In this document: positions 28,573 through 37,821 of the stretch, piece by piece
Layout: every line of letters begins with the position of its first letter
Position numbering within the stretch: the stretch's first letter is position 1
Assembly: GCA_017547885.1 (NCBI GenBank)
Contig: JAFYOP010000001.1
Coordinates: forward strand, 65,500-129,499
Length of the DNA: 64,000 nucleotides
Direction: 5' to 3'
DNA from: Clostridia bacterium
GTDB lineage: Bacteria > Bacillota > Clostridia > Christensenellales > CAG-138
Notes under the pieces: generated by a model
Told to the model about the DNA's origin: nothing
The model's database searches: none
Seen by the model: only the letters and a program-made list of their open reading frames with translations
Made by a program: the position numbers and the translations under genes

Positions 28573-29751
28573 CTAACCTAAAATCCTTTCGCACACGCCC
28601 TCCCAGGTAAAGGCGGAAAGGTCGGGCGGGGTGGAGGGGCGCTTTGCCGTGAGAATGGCTTCCGCAAGCCTTGCGGTAAATTCACACAGCTTATGAGGAG
28701 CGGGGGTATCAGGGTCCAGCATTACCGGGGGCTCAATGAAGGCCACGGGGCAGCCGGGACAAAGCTCCTGCATGCGGGGACGAATGCCGGGAAGGTCTGT
28801 GCATATTGCCCCCATGCCGCAGGCCATGGCTTCGGCAAGGACAAGGGGAAACCCCTCTGAAAAGGAAGGAAGGACGAAAATGTCCCCCGTGGAAAACTCA
28901 TGGGCAAGCTGCTGCTGGTTCAGTGGGCCAAGGAGAGTAACATTGTGGCCGCAGGCTGCTATGGCCGCTGCTGCACGGGCACGCTGCTCCTCTGAGGGCC
29001 AGCCTCCCGCCATGCGCAAGGCAACGCTGCCCCGGGGCATGCCGCAGCTTTTAAGGGCATCCAAAAGGCAGTATATGCCCTTTTTGTCGGATATTTTTCC
29101 GGCAAACACAAGACGAAGCTCATCATGTGGGGTACGAACATTGCGGTCATAGAATATGCTTTTGTTGTATCCTGCACCCACAACACAAGTGCGCTCATAT
29201 GGAAGCCCATAACAGGCGCTGACGTCCTGACGCTGATGCTCATGGAGGCAGCATACCTTGTCCATACGGGATATATGGGTGCGTATGTATTCCCTCATAA
29301 AGGGATTGGTGTTCATCTGGCGCAGGTCTGTGCCGTGGCATATGCCCCACACGGGGATATCCGGAAACAGCTCACGGACTATTGCAGAGAGAAAATACAG
29401 ATGATGGCATATAATAACATCGGGAGATAGGGCTTCCACTGCCTGCTTCAGCGTTTTTTCAAAGGCTGTGCGGAAACGGCCTGCCATCTCTTGTGTCATA
29501 TTGCGGTAAAGCGTGCTGGGGTAGGGCATCTCGTCAGACATGCCTGCAATATTGAAGGGCAGCTCGGGGGTATTGAAATATACGGGGTAAAAATCCACGC
29601 CCACCGGGAAGCAAACGGTATCCTCAGGACAAATGCCCGCCACCACGCCCTGAGTATGGTCCATGGCATCAAAACAGCGGACGGTTTCAGTAAGGTAATA
29701 GCCGCTGCCTGTGGAGTGTGGCTTTTGGGCGGTAACGCTGAGTATACGCAT
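28573..29751 (-). CDS. Glycosyltransferase family 4
   Basis: GT-B fold enzyme, 392 residues. The N-terminal domain opens MRILSVTAQKPHSTGSGYYL. The C-terminal nucleotide-sugar domain has LRLVFAGKISDKKGIYCLLDAL cut by the usual linker, then FVLPSFSEGFPLVLAEAMACG with the EX7E-type acidic pair. GGAGG precedes ATG 29751. Sugar donor and acceptor cannot be read from sequence; with no neighbours of a polysaccharide cluster it stands alone. Similarity to bacillosamine/cell-wall type GT4 enzymes is possible. Confidence 0.88.
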   Translation of the reverse strand: MRILSVTAQKPHSTGSGYYLTETVRCFDAMDHTQGVVAGICPEDTVCFPVGVDFYPVYFNTPELPFNIAGMSDEMPYPSTLYRNMTQEMAGRFRTAFEKTLKQAVEALSPDVIICHHLYFLSAIVRELFPDIPVWGICHGTDLRQMNTNPFMREYIRTHISRMDKVCCLHEHQRQDVSACYGLPYERTCVVGAGYNKSIFYDRNVRTPHDELRLVFAGKISDKKGIYCLLDALKSCGMPRGSVALRMAGGWPSEEQRARAAAAIAACGHNVTLLGPLNQQQLAHEFSTGDIFVLPSFSEGFPLVLAEAMACGMGAICTDLPGIRPRMQELCPGCPVAFIEPPVMLDPDTPAPHKLCEFTARLAEAILTAKRPSTPPDLSAFTWEGVCERILG

Positions 29752-29876
29752 AATACCCTCCTGAGGGGGATGTCGGGCTGGCCCGCAATATGAGTTTATC
29801 ACGGGAGAAGGATATTGAACAGGCGGCGGACAATAAAATTTGACGTTTTATTGACGCATTGTTTGAATTCTCTCCA

Positions 29877-29905
29877 TTGAAGCGAAAGCGGGTTATTGAT
29901 AAAAT
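29877..29905 (+). promoter_or_regulatory. Promoter of the P-type ATPase gene
   Basis: TTGAAG (29877-29882), 17 bases, TAAAAT (29900-29905). Confidence 0.5.
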
Positions 29906-29967
29906 ACATAATAGTAAAATTTGGCAAGTCAAAAAAATTTCTATAAAAAAGGGAGGAAAAGGCAGTG

Positions 29968-32577
29968 ATGTCTTTTTACAATGAAAGCAGAGAAAACGTG
30001 CTGAAGGGCCTTGAGGTGCAGGCTGCGCAAGGCTTGAACGCCGGGCAGGTACAGCAGCGCATGGGCAAATACGGCCCCAACAGGCTGAAGGAAAAGAAGA
30101 AAAAGACCTTTGTTCAGCGCTTTTTGGATCAGTTTAGGGATGTAATGATACTGATACTTATCGCGGCTGCGGCGGTGTCCTTTGTGATAGCCATTATGGA
30201 GGGCAACGCAAAGGAATTCTTTGAGCCTGCACTTATACTGCTGATAGTAATAATCAATGCCGTGCTTGGCGTTATGCAGGAGAGCAAGGCGGAAAAAGCG
30301 CTGGACGCACTGAAAAACCTGTCCGCCCCCCATGCAAAGGTCATCCGTGACGGAGTGGAGCGCATAGTGGACGCGGCGGAGCTGGTGCCCGGCGATATAA
30401 TCCGCCTGGAGGCGGGGGACTATGTGCCTGCGGACGCAAGGCTGCTTAAGAGCGCCAGCCTTAAGTGCGAGGAATCCGCACTGACCGGCGAATCCGTCCC
30501 CGCCGAGAAGGACGCGGAGGCGGCGATAGCCGACAAGGCCCCCCTTGGTGACAGGGTAAATATGATATACTCCGGCTGCAGCGTAACTTACGGCTCTGCG
30601 CTGGCGGTGGTAACCGCCACCGGTATGGATACCGAGATGGGCCGCATAGCCAATCTGCTGGACGGGGAAGGCGAAGGCCCCACCCCCCTGCAGCTGCGCC
30701 TTGCACAGCTGGGCAAGTACCTTGGCATTATGGCTCTTGGAGCCTGCGCAATTATACTGGTAATTGGCCTTATGAACGGCATACCTCCCATGGAGATATT
30801 CATGACGGCGGTATCGCTGGCGGTTTCCGCAATACCTGAGGGCCTGCCCGCAATAGTTACCATTGTACTGTCCATAGGCGTACAGCGCATGGTAAAGCGC
30901 AATGCCCTCATACGCCGTCTGCCCGCAGTGGAAACACTGGGCAGCGCCAGCATAATCTGTTCTGATAAAACCGGCACCCTTACCCAGAACCGCATGACCC
31001 TGGTCAAGGCCTGGGCTGACGGGGGAGAAGTGGAGGACATAGGCGGCGGCAATTCTCAGGCAATTAAGAAGCTGCTGATGTACGGCTCACTCTGCTGCGA
31101 CGGCACTGTGCTGTTTGAGGACGGCAAAGAACAGCACATAGGCGACCCCACCGAGACCGCAATAGTACTGGCGGCCTACAATATGGGTATGCCCAAGGAA
31201 AAGCTGGGGCGGGAGTATCCCCGCCTTGGTGAGATACCTTTTGACTCTGACAGAAAGCTCATGTCCACCATAAACCGCATAGACGGCAAAAACGTGGTAA
31301 TAGTAAAGGGCGCATTTGACATGATGGCGGCCCGATGCATAGCAGGTGATACCGTAAAGGGCAAGGAGCTGACAGAGGAGCTGAGCCGTCAGGCCCTGCG
31401 TGTGCTGGCCGTTGGCTATCGTGAGATAGATGACGTTCCCTCAGAGCTTGCTTCTGAAAAAATCGAAAAAGACCTTACCTTCCTTGGCCTTGTGGGCATG
31501 ATAGACCCTCCAAGGCCTGAGGCAAAGGCGGCGGTCGAGGTTTGCCGCAGGGCAGGCATCAAGCCCATAATGATAACCGGTGACCACGTTGTAACAGCGG
31601 CGGCAATAGCCAAGGAGCTTGGCATACTGCTGGAGGGTGACAAGGCCATCACCGGCGCAGAGCTGGACGCCATGACGGACAGAGAGCTGGACGAGGCGGT
31701 GGAAGGCATTGCCGTATACGCCAGAGTATCCCCCGAAAACAAGATACGCATAGTTAAGGCATGGCAGCGCAAGGGTCAGGTGGTATCCATGACCGGCGAC
31801 GGCGTAAACGACGCCCCCGCCCTTAAGGCGGCGGATATAGGCTGTGCCATGGGCATCACCGGCACAGACGTTGCAAAGGGCGCCGCGGATATGACCCTTA
31901 CCGATGACAACTTTGCCACCATAGTTGAGGCAGTGCGCGAGGGCCGCGGCATATACGCCAACATAAAGAAGGTGGTGGGCTTCCTGCTGGGCACCAACAT
32001 CGGCGAGGTGATCGCGGTGTTTACCGCCATGCTGCTGTGGCATAAATCCCCGCTGCTTTCCATGCAGCTGCTGTGGATAAACCTTGTTACCGACAGCCTG
32101 CCTGCCATAGCCTTGGGCATGGAGCCTGTTGAGGCGGACGTTATGGATAAAAAGCCCAAGCCCCGTGACGAAGGCATATTTGCAAACGGGCTGGCGGTTC
32201 GCGTGGCGCTGCAGGGCCTGATGTTTGGCCTGCTGTCCCTCATAGGCTTCCGCATGGGCGAAAGCGTAGTGGGTACCGTGGAGGGCGGACGCACCATGGC
32301 ATTTATGGTGCTGGCGCTTTCTCAGGTAATACAGGCCTACAATGTGCGCTCTGACAAGTCCCTCTTTAAGATCGGCTTCTTTACCAATTCCAAGCTGAAC
32401 ATGGCCTGCCTTGGCTCCATAGCACTGGTGGCGCTGGTGCTGTTCACTCCCGTAGGCGTGGCATTTGAGCTTATCAAGCTGCCCTCAAGGCTGTATCTTA
32501 TTGGCCTTGGGCTGGCCCTGATTCCCCTTGCGGTAATGGAGCTCAGCAAGGCCGTGGGGCTGATAAAGGAAAAATAG
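29968..32577 (+). CDS. P-type calcium-transporting ATPase (P2A-like)
   Basis: Cation pump of 869 residues with ten predicted membrane helices, SERCA/PMR1-like. Seen in order: N-terminal cation-ATPase domain (QRMGKYGPNRL), actuator loop ALTGESVPAEK (about 171-181), M4 motif AVSAIPEGLPA (about 285-295), phosphorylation site ICSDKTGTLTQNRM (Asp at about 333), KGAFDMM, DPPRPEAKAAV, MITGDHVVTAAAIA, VSMTGDGVNDAPALKAADIG and the M6 region LLWINLVTDSLPAIALGMEP. The residues in M4 and M6 favour Ca2+ (or Mn2+). GGGAGG lies upstream; a GTG directly before the ATG is an alternative start. It probably exports Ca2+. Confidence 0.93.
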   Translation: MSFYNESRENVLKGLEVQAAQGLNAGQVQQRMGKYGPNRLKEKKKKTFVQRFLDQFRDVMILILIAAAAVSFVIAIMEGNAKEFFEPALILLIVIINAVLGVMQESKAEKALDALKNLSAPHAKVIRDGVERIVDAAELVPGDIIRLEAGDYVPADARLLKSASLKCEESALTGESVPAEKDAEAAIADKAPLGDRVNMIYSGCSVTYGSALAVVTATGMDTEMGRIANLLDGEGEGPTPLQLRLAQLGKYLGIMALGACAIILVIGLMNGIPPMEIFMTAVSLAVSAIPEGLPAIVTIVLSIGVQRMVKRNALIRRLPAVETLGSASIICSDKTGTLTQNRMTLVKAWADGGEVEDIGGGNSQAIKKLLMYGSLCCDGTVLFEDGKEQHIGDPTETAIVLAAYNMGMPKEKLGREYPRLGEIPFDSDRKLMSTINRIDGKNVVIVKGAFDMMAARCIAGDTVKGKELTEELSRQALRVLAVGYREIDDVPSELASEKIEKDLTFLGLVGMIDPPRPEAKAAVEVCRRAGIKPIMITGDHVVTAAAIAKELGILLEGDKAITGAELDAMTDRELDEAVEGIAVYARVSPENKIRIVKAWQRKGQVVSMTGDGVNDAPALKAADIGCAMGITGTDVAKGAADMTLTDDNFATIVEAVREGRGIYANIKKVVGFLLGTNIGEVIAVFTAMLLWHKSPLLSMQLLWINLVTDSLPAIALGMEPVEADVMDKKPKPRDEGIFANGLAVRVALQGLMFGLLSLIGFRMGESVVGTVEGGRTMAFMVLALSQVIQAYNVRSDKSLFKIGFFTNSKLNMACLGSIALVALVLFTPVGVAFELIKLPSRLYLIGLGLALIPLAVMELSKAVGLIKEK

Positions 32578-32591
32578 CAAGCAATACCATA

Positions 32592-32620
32592 CAAGCCGCT
32601 CGTGTGACGGGCGGCTTTTG
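32592..32620 (+). terminator. Terminator of the P-type ATPase gene
   Basis: AAGCCGCTCG-TGTGA-CGGGCGGCTT followed by TTG. Confidence 0.7.
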
Positions 32621-32635
32621 ATATTGGCAAAAATG

Positions 32636-32644
32636 TGGTATAAT
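32636..32644 (+). promoter_or_regulatory. Extended -10 promoter of tex
   Basis: TGGTATAAT, same extended -10 as at 7844; -35 is weak. Confidence 0.5.
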
Positions 32645-32682
32645 CTCATTCATTGGCAAAACTAATATTACAGGAGAAATCA

Positions 32683-34797
32683 ATGCAGACCATTATAGAA
32701 AAGCTGGCGGCGGAGCTGAACGAAACCCAGGCCCACGTGAAAAACGTTGTGGAGCTGCTGGACGGGGGCAGCACTGTGCCCTTTATCGCCCGCTACCGCA
32801 AGGAAATGACAGGCAGCATGGACGATCAGCAGATACGAAAGATGTCGGACAGGCTCAACTACCTCCGCGGCCTGCAGCAGCGCAGGGATGAGGTAAAGTC
32901 CGCCATTGCCGCACAGGAAAAGCTCACCGAAGCGCTGGAGAAAAAGATAGACGCAGCGGCAACACTGGCAGAGCTTGAGGATCTGTACAGGCCATACAAG
33001 CAAAAGCGTACCACCCGTGCCTCTGTGGCCAAGGAAAGGGGGCTTACTCCCCTTGCGGCGCGGCTTTTGATGCAGGAAAACGCAGACCCCGTACAGCTTG
33101 CGGAAAAGTTCATAAACCCCGAAAAGGGCGTAAATACCGCCGCCGAGGCATTGGCTGGCGCAAGGGATATAATCGCCGAGCGGCTTTCGGATTCTGCGGA
33201 TATCCGCAGGGAGATAAAGGCGCTGGCACAGCGCAAAGGAACACTTGTATCTGTGGCAGCCCAGGAGGACAAGGGCGTATATGAAATGTACGCCGACTTT
33301 TCCGAGGCTATTTCCACCATACCCGGATATCGTGTGCTGGCCATCAACCGGGGCGAAAAGGAAGGCTTCCTTAAGGTATCCGTAAACATCCCGGATGAGC
33401 AGGCGGAGAATATCATTGCCGGAAGCGTTGTGCGGGGGAATAACCTCTGTTCAAAGGAAGTGGAAGCAGCGGCGCTGGATGCGTGGAGCAGGCTTATTTA
33501 TCCTTCCGTATCCCGTGAGCTGCGCACTGCCCTTACAGATGCCGCCGCAGAGCAGGCCATAGGCACATTCGCCGTAAACCTTAAACCCTTGCTTATGCAG
33601 CCCCCTGTAAAGAATAAGGTCACCATGGGCCTTGACCCGGGATACCGCACAGGCTGCAAGGTGGCTGTTGTGGACGAAACCGGTAAGGTGCTGGATACCG
33701 CCGTGATCTATCCCGTTCAGCCCCACAACAAGGTGAGGGAAGCGGAGGAAATAGTTACCCGCCTGATAAAGAAGCACAATGTTTCTGTAATAGCCATAGG
33801 CAACGGCACGGCGGGCAGAGAAACCGAAAAGTTTGCCGCGGATACCGTGCGGGGCACCGATGTAAAATACGTTATCGTCAGCGAAGCGGGTGCGTCGGTA
33901 TACTCCGCGTCAAAGCTTGGCGCTGAGGAATTCCCGGATTATGACGTGTCCCTCAGGAGCGCCGTGTCCATTGCCCGCCGCCTGCAGGACCCCCTTGCGG
34001 AGTTGGTGAAGATAGAGCCCCGCAGCATAGGTGTGGGGCAGTATCAGCACGACATGCCCCAGAAGCGGCTGGATGAGACACTTTCCGGCGTGGTGGAGGA
34101 CTGCGTAAACAGCGTAGGCGTGGATCTGAACACAGCATCCCCCTCATTGCTGTCCTATGTATCCGGCGTAAACGGAACAATAGCCAAGAATATCGTGGCA
34201 TATCGCGAGGAAGCGGGAGCCTTCACCAGCCGCAAGGAGCTGCTTAAAGTTCCAAAGCTTGGCCCCAAGGCATACGAGCAGTGCGCAGGCTTTTTGCGTG
34301 TGCCCGAGAGCAAGGAAATGCTGGACAACACCGCTGTGCATCCCGAGTCCTACAAGGGGGCAAAGGAACTGCTGAAGCTGTGCGGCAACCACATAGCTGC
34401 CCTGCCTGAGGCCATCAAGGCCATGGGCGAGGCAAAGGCAGCGGAGCACTGCGGCATGGGTGTTCCCACCATGCGGGACATAGTGAAGGAACTGCAAAAG
34501 CCCGGCCGTGACCCCCGCGAGGAGCTTCCTCCGCCGCTGCTTCGGAGCGACGTGGTGGAGATGAAGGACCTGATGCCCGGCATGGAGCTTACCGGCACCG
34601 TGCGAAATCTTGTGGACTTTGGCGCATTTGTGGACATAGGCGTGCATCAGGACGGCCTTGTGCATATCTCCCGCATATGCGATAAGTTTATCCGCCATCC
34701 TTCCGAGGTGCTAAAGCCCGGTGACATCGTCACCGTATGGGTGCTGGAGGTGGATCAGAAAAAGAAGCGCATTTCCCTGACCATGAAGAAGGGTTAG
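32683..34797 (+). CDS. tex: Tex family transcription accessory protein with S1 RNA-binding domain
   Basis: 704 residues, start chosen at ATG 32683 behind AGGAG; an upstream ATG at 32653 would add ten residues. Domains in order: N-terminal helical Tex domain with STVPFIARYRKEMTGSMDD, a YqgF-homologous RNase H-like core (LDPGYRTGCKVAVVDETGKV, about 316-335), helix-hairpin-helix motifs (DLNTASPSLLSYVSGV, FTSRKELLKVPKLGPKAYEQ) and a C-terminal S1 domain (MELTGTVRNLVDFGAFVDIG). Tex binds nucleic acids and the transcription machinery; its exact role is still debated. Repeat B2 starts 9 bases after the stop. Confidence 0.94.
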   Translation: MQTIIEKLAAELNETQAHVKNVVELLDGGSTVPFIARYRKEMTGSMDDQQIRKMSDRLNYLRGLQQRRDEVKSAIAAQEKLTEALEKKIDAAATLAELEDLYRPYKQKRTTRASVAKERGLTPLAARLLMQENADPVQLAEKFINPEKGVNTAAEALAGARDIIAERLSDSADIRREIKALAQRKGTLVSVAAQEDKGVYEMYADFSEAISTIPGYRVLAINRGEKEGFLKVSVNIPDEQAENIIAGSVVRGNNLCSKEVEAAALDAWSRLIYPSVSRELRTALTDAAAEQAIGTFAVNLKPLLMQPPVKNKVTMGLDPGYRTGCKVAVVDETGKVLDTAVIYPVQPHNKVREAEEIVTRLIKKHNVSVIAIGNGTAGRETEKFAADTVRGTDVKYVIVSEAGASVYSASKLGAEEFPDYDVSLRSAVSIARRLQDPLAELVKIEPRSIGVGQYQHDMPQKRLDETLSGVVEDCVNSVGVDLNTASPSLLSYVSGVNGTIAKNIVAYREEAGAFTSRKELLKVPKLGPKAYEQCAGFLRVPESKEMLDNTAVHPESYKGAKELLKLCGNHIAALPEAIKAMGEAKAAEHCGMGVPTMRDIVKELQKPGRDPREELPPPLLRSDVVEMKDLMPGMELTGTVRNLVDFGAFVDIGVHQDGLVHISRICDKFIRHPSEVLKPGDIVTVWVLEVDQKKKRISLTMKKG

Positions 34798-34806
34798 TTG
34801 ATCACT

Positions 34807-34895
34807 TATCTTCTTTTTCTCTTTCTTTTCCGACGGGAAAACAAGAGAAAAAGAAGCAAAAAGAGAAAGAAAAGCGAAAGTTTAAGAAAGAATAA
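34807..34895 (+). repeat. Repeat family B, copy 2
   Basis: CTTCTTTTTCTCTTTCTTTT-CCGACGGG-AAAACAAGAGAAAAAGAAG followed by CAAAAAGAGAAAGAAAAGCG and AAAG. The palindrome could fold into a hairpin of about 18 bp. Same plan as copy 1 and again directly after a plus-strand gene. Confidence 0.75.
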
Positions 34896-34923
34896 AGTAT
34901 AATAATACTTGGATATGCTATGC

Positions 34924-34952
34924 GAAAAGCCGCTCATGCTGAGCGGCTTTTA
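34924..34952. terminator. Bidirectional terminator hairpin between tex and the NlpC/P60 gene
   Basis: AAAAGCCGCTCA-TGC-TGAGCGGCTTTT, nearly identical to 7703-7728. The flanking A- and T-runs serve both strands. Confidence 0.8.
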
Positions 34953-34958
34953 GTTTTG

Positions 34959-35780
34959 CTATTTTCCTGTATACCTTACTATTTTGGTAAGGTCCATATA
35001 CTTCAGGTCGGTGATCTTTACCACGTCTCCCGGCTTGGAGCTGTGGATGAATTTATTATCCCCAAGGTAAATCCCAACGTGGGATACAGGGCTGTTGAAG
35101 CAGACTATATCTCCGGGGCGAATGCTGGCCTTTGATACGGATACGCCGCCCGCCGCCTGCTGATAGGACACACGGGGGATGGATATGCCTGCCTGGGCGT
35201 GGCTGTACTGGGTAAGGCCGGAGCAGTCAAAGCCGGTGGAGGGGCTGGTGCCGCCGGTAAGATAGGGAAGGCCCAGATACTTCTTGGCGGTGGAGATAAC
35301 GGTGTTTACTTTATTCGCCTCTTTAGATACTGCGCTTTGAGTGAGCTTTCCTGCTATGCCGTCTGCGGACAGGCCGTTCTTGCTCTGGTAGGATATCACG
35401 GCAGAGTGGGTGTTTGCGCCGAATATGCCATCTGCGGAGCCCTTAAGGTAGCCCAGCAGTATGAGGTTTTGCTGCAGCTTTTTTACTTCATCTCCTCTGC
35501 TGCCCCATTTAAGATTGGCGGAAGAGGAGGAAGCAACGGTCACATAATCCGAGTATACATAGCCGTCCTTTCCATTGTAGGATACGAATACCCAGCCGTT
35601 GGTGTTTCCGTTTACTGTTACGGCGTTGCCCTTGTAAAGGTACTGTATGCGGGAATAGCCAAGGCCGGGGCCGGTGCGAAGGTTTACCATGTCCCCGGTT
35701 ATCACGCCGGAGGCCGCAAGGGCGGTTCCGGGAAGAACAAGGGATGCTGCAAGAATGAGCGAAAGCATTTTATTTTTCAT
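34959..35780 (-). CDS. Secreted NlpC/P60 peptidoglycan hydrolase with SH3 and PG-binding domains
   Basis: 273 residues, exported. The signal peptide is 1-22 (SLVLPGTALA-A). A bacterial SH3 domain spans about 25-82 (MVNLRTGPGLGYSRIQYLYK), a PG_binding_1 domain about 90-152 (GDEVKKLQQNLILLGYLKGS) and an NlpC/P60 domain about 160-273. Catalytic residues are visible: Cys186 in GFDCSGL, His234 in SHVGIY, and a third polar residue around His246. It likely cleaves gamma-D-Glu-diamino-acid bonds in wall stems, in growth or sporulation. AGGAGG is 11 bases upstream. Confidence 0.93.
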   Translation of the reverse strand: MKNKMLSLILAASLVLPGTALAASGVITGDMVNLRTGPGLGYSRIQYLYKGNAVTVNGNTNGWVFVSYNGKDGYVYSDYVTVASSSSANLKWGSRGDEVKKLQQNLILLGYLKGSADGIFGANTHSAVISYQSKNGLSADGIAGKLTQSAVSKEANKVNTVISTAKKYLGLPYLTGGTSPSTGFDCSGLTQYSHAQAGISIPRVSYQQAAGGVSVSKASIRPGDIVCFNSPVSHVGIYLGDNKFIHSSKPGDVVKITDLKYMDLTKIVRYTGK

Positions 35781-35929
35781 GTGTGTATCATCCTCCTTTT
35801 GTTCAACAGGCTAACAGAACAAAGATGATGCGGGCAAAGGGAAGGGGCGGAAGAAGGTGCAGTATATGGAATATATCGGGGGAAATACACGAAAAAATGC
35901 CGCCTGTGGCAGCATTTGCATATGATAAC

Positions 35930-35951
35930 GGCCATGGTGTGTGCCATGGCC
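35930..35951. repeat. Hairpin flanking repeat D3 (left)
   Basis: GGCCATGG-TGTGTG-CCATGGCC. The same stem recurs at 36150-36177 on the other side of repeat D3. Confidence 0.6.
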
Positions 35952-35965
35952 TTCAGTATGAGGAG

Positions 35966-36146
35966 AACTCCGGGATCGTCAAGGGCCGCAGCCCTTGACT
36001 TTGGCTCCGGCTCCGGCGGCGTGTACGGCGGAACGGATGAAAACCCTTAGGTTTTCGTACTTTGCCGGTTTTGCCGCCCGGGAGTGTAAGCGAGAGGCAA
36101 AACCGGTAAAAACTCGGTAAAGTGACGGTCAGCCACTTTATCGACA
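35966..36146 (-). repeat. Repeat family D, copy 3
   Basis: On the minus strand: AAAGTG-GCTGACCGT-CACTTT; CCGGTTTTGCC..GGCAAAACCGG; GAAAACC-TAAG-GGTTTTC; TCCGTTCCGCCGTACACGCC with CGGAGCCGGA; CAAGGGC-TGC-GGCCCTTG; ATCCCGGAG. It lies downstream of the antiporter gene in its orientation. Confidence 0.8.
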
Positions 36147-36149
36147 AAT

Positions 36150-36177
36150 AAAGGCCATGGCATACGCCATGGCCTTT
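36150..36177 (-). terminator. Terminator of the antiporter gene
   Basis: AAAGGCCATGGC-ATAC-GCCATGGCCTTT, 12-bp stem, followed on the minus strand by ATTTG. Stem sequence is shared with 35930-35951. Confidence 0.6.
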
Positions 36178-36200
36178 GAATATGTGAACAGCAAAGCTGA

Positions 36201-37514
36201 TTAGGGAAGGTATATATCATGGGGCTCAAAGGTATAGCTTTTCACGCGCTGGCCTCTGGCGCTGGTTTTGCCTTCGGCCTTGATTTCGCCTGCGCCGGTG
36301 AGGGCGACCTTTGTAAGGTAAGGACCTACTATTTCGTAAATAAGTACTGCAAACAGGGTAATATTGCGAACGATGGCGCCATCGGGGCCAAGCTCCATGG
36401 CCTTGAGAGCCATGCCCAGGGCAACGCCTGCCTGAGGCAGCAGGGTAATTCCAAGATATTTGACTATATTGCTTTCGCTGACGGTCATGCGGGCGCTGAT
36501 GCCTGCGCCGAAGTATTTACCCAAGGAGCGGGAAAGTATGTACGCAATACCGATGAGCACAACAGCAGACTCGCCGAATACCGAAAGATCCAGCTCTGCA
36601 CCGCTGATGACAAAGAACAGTATAAGCACAGGGGCGGTCCATCTGTCCATGCGATCCATAAGTTCCTCAGATACGTCGCACATGTTGCAGAACACAGTTC
36701 CCAGCATCATGCAGGACAGCAGGGAGGAAAATGCCACGTGAATATTGCCTATATTAAAGCTTATGGAGGACAAGGCTACCGTAAGCATTACAAAGGTAAC
36801 TGACACGGAGGTGCGCTTTGAGCGGGAATGGAAGTACTTTTCACACTGGGTGAAAAGAGCGCCCATTATAAGGCCCAGCGCAAGGGATAATATTACCTCC
36901 AGCAGGGGCTCCAGTATGATGGATAAAATGTCCACATCCCCAAGGCTCAGGGACTTTGCTGCACCGAAGGATATGGCAAATACCACAAGGCCTACTGCGT
37001 CATCTATTGCTACCACAGGCAGCAGTGTATCCGTAACGGGGCCCTTTGCCTTGTACTGGCGCACCACCATAAGGGTTGCGGCGGGGGCGGTGGCGGTGGC
37101 CACGGCACCAAGAACTATGGCGGCGGAAAGGGAAAGCCTGTCAGGCATTATAAAGTGCAGCCCGATAAGGGAGGCATCCACGATAATAGTGGTAAACACG
37201 GCCTGAAATACGCCTATTATGGCAGCACGCCTGCCAACCTCTCTAAGCTGGCTGCGGCGGAATTCATTGCCCATGGAAAAGGCAATGAAGCCCAGAGCAA
37301 GGTCTGATATTATACCGAATTTTTCAATGTGCTCGGCAGTTATGCCTATGCCGTTGATATCCAACGAACCCAGCACAAAGGGACCTATCAGCACGCCGGC
37401 AACAAGATACGCGGTAACTGCGGGTAGCTGTATCCGTTTTGCCAACCTGGACAGCAGCAGGCCGCACAGCAGGGAAACTGAGAGACTGAGCAATATGCTT
37501 GCGGTAGAGGACAC
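36201..37514 (-). CDS. Cation:proton antiporter, CPA2 family
   Basis: 437 residues with about 12 to 13 membrane helices and no TrkA-N domain. Features: VTAYLVAGVLIGPFVLG in helix 2, LALGFIAFSMGNEF, the helix-5 region VVAIDDAVGLVVFAISFG whose DD pair is typical of electrogenic CPA2 carriers, and LILFFVISGAELDL. The start is inferred as GTG 37514 behind AAGGGG; upstream ATGs lie in the leader. It likely exchanges Na+ or K+ for H+, which fits with a Na+ V-ATPase in the same genome. A leader of about 125 nt precedes it. Confidence 0.88.
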   Translation of the reverse strand: MSSTASILLSLSVSLLCGLLLSRLAKRIQLPAVTAYLVAGVLIGPFVLGSLDINGIGITAEHIEKFGIISDLALGFIAFSMGNEFRRSQLREVGRRAAIIGVFQAVFTTIIVDASLIGLHFIMPDRLSLSAAIVLGAVATATAPAATLMVVRQYKAKGPVTDTLLPVVAIDDAVGLVVFAISFGAAKSLSLGDVDILSIILEPLLEVILSLALGLIMGALFTQCEKYFHSRSKRTSVSVTFVMLTVALSSISFNIGNIHVAFSSLLSCMMLGTVFCNMCDVSEELMDRMDRWTAPVLILFFVISGAELDLSVFGESAVVLIGIAYILSRSLGKYFGAGISARMTVSESNIVKYLGITLLPQAGVALGMALKAMELGPDGAIVRNITLFAVLIYEIVGPYLTKVALTGAGEIKAEGKTSARGQRVKSYTFEPHDIYLP

Positions 37515-37651
37515 GAAAATACCCCTTCTTTCAAATTGAAATTGACATACCGGAACAATATGAAAGAGTCGGGACATGGATATATATCCCGGCTGTATGT
37601 TTCGGGATGCTGCCATAGCAAAGGGATGCATCTGACAGCCATGGTATTATA
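37515..37651 (-). promoter_or_regulatory. Promoter and ~125-nt structured leader of the antiporter gene
   Basis: TATAAT at 37646-37651 (minus). The leader contains GGCTGTCAGATGCATCCC, a second GGCAGCATCCC, and a hairpin CCGGGATATATATCC..CCCG. No known riboswitch consensus is recognised. The rest of the 307-base gap up to 37771 is AT-rich with no gene. Confidence 0.45.
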
Positions 37652-37770
37652 ACTCCATAAACACAAGATTTCTACGGCAAAACATAAATATATTTTATAA
37701 TGCGAGTGTAAAATTTGATAATTAAACCCACGGATAAAAGCACGACTTATAATATAGCAAAAACAGAAAT

Positions 37771-37801
37771 AAAAAACAGCCCTTTAAGCCGAGGGCTGTT
37801 T
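37771..37801 (-). terminator. Terminator of the aro-lepB operon
   Basis: ACAGCCCT..AGGGCTGT with TTTTTTATTT on the minus strand, 21 bases after the signal peptidase-like stop. Confidence 0.85.
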
Positions 37802-37821
37802 ATGTTATTTACAGGTGAGCG

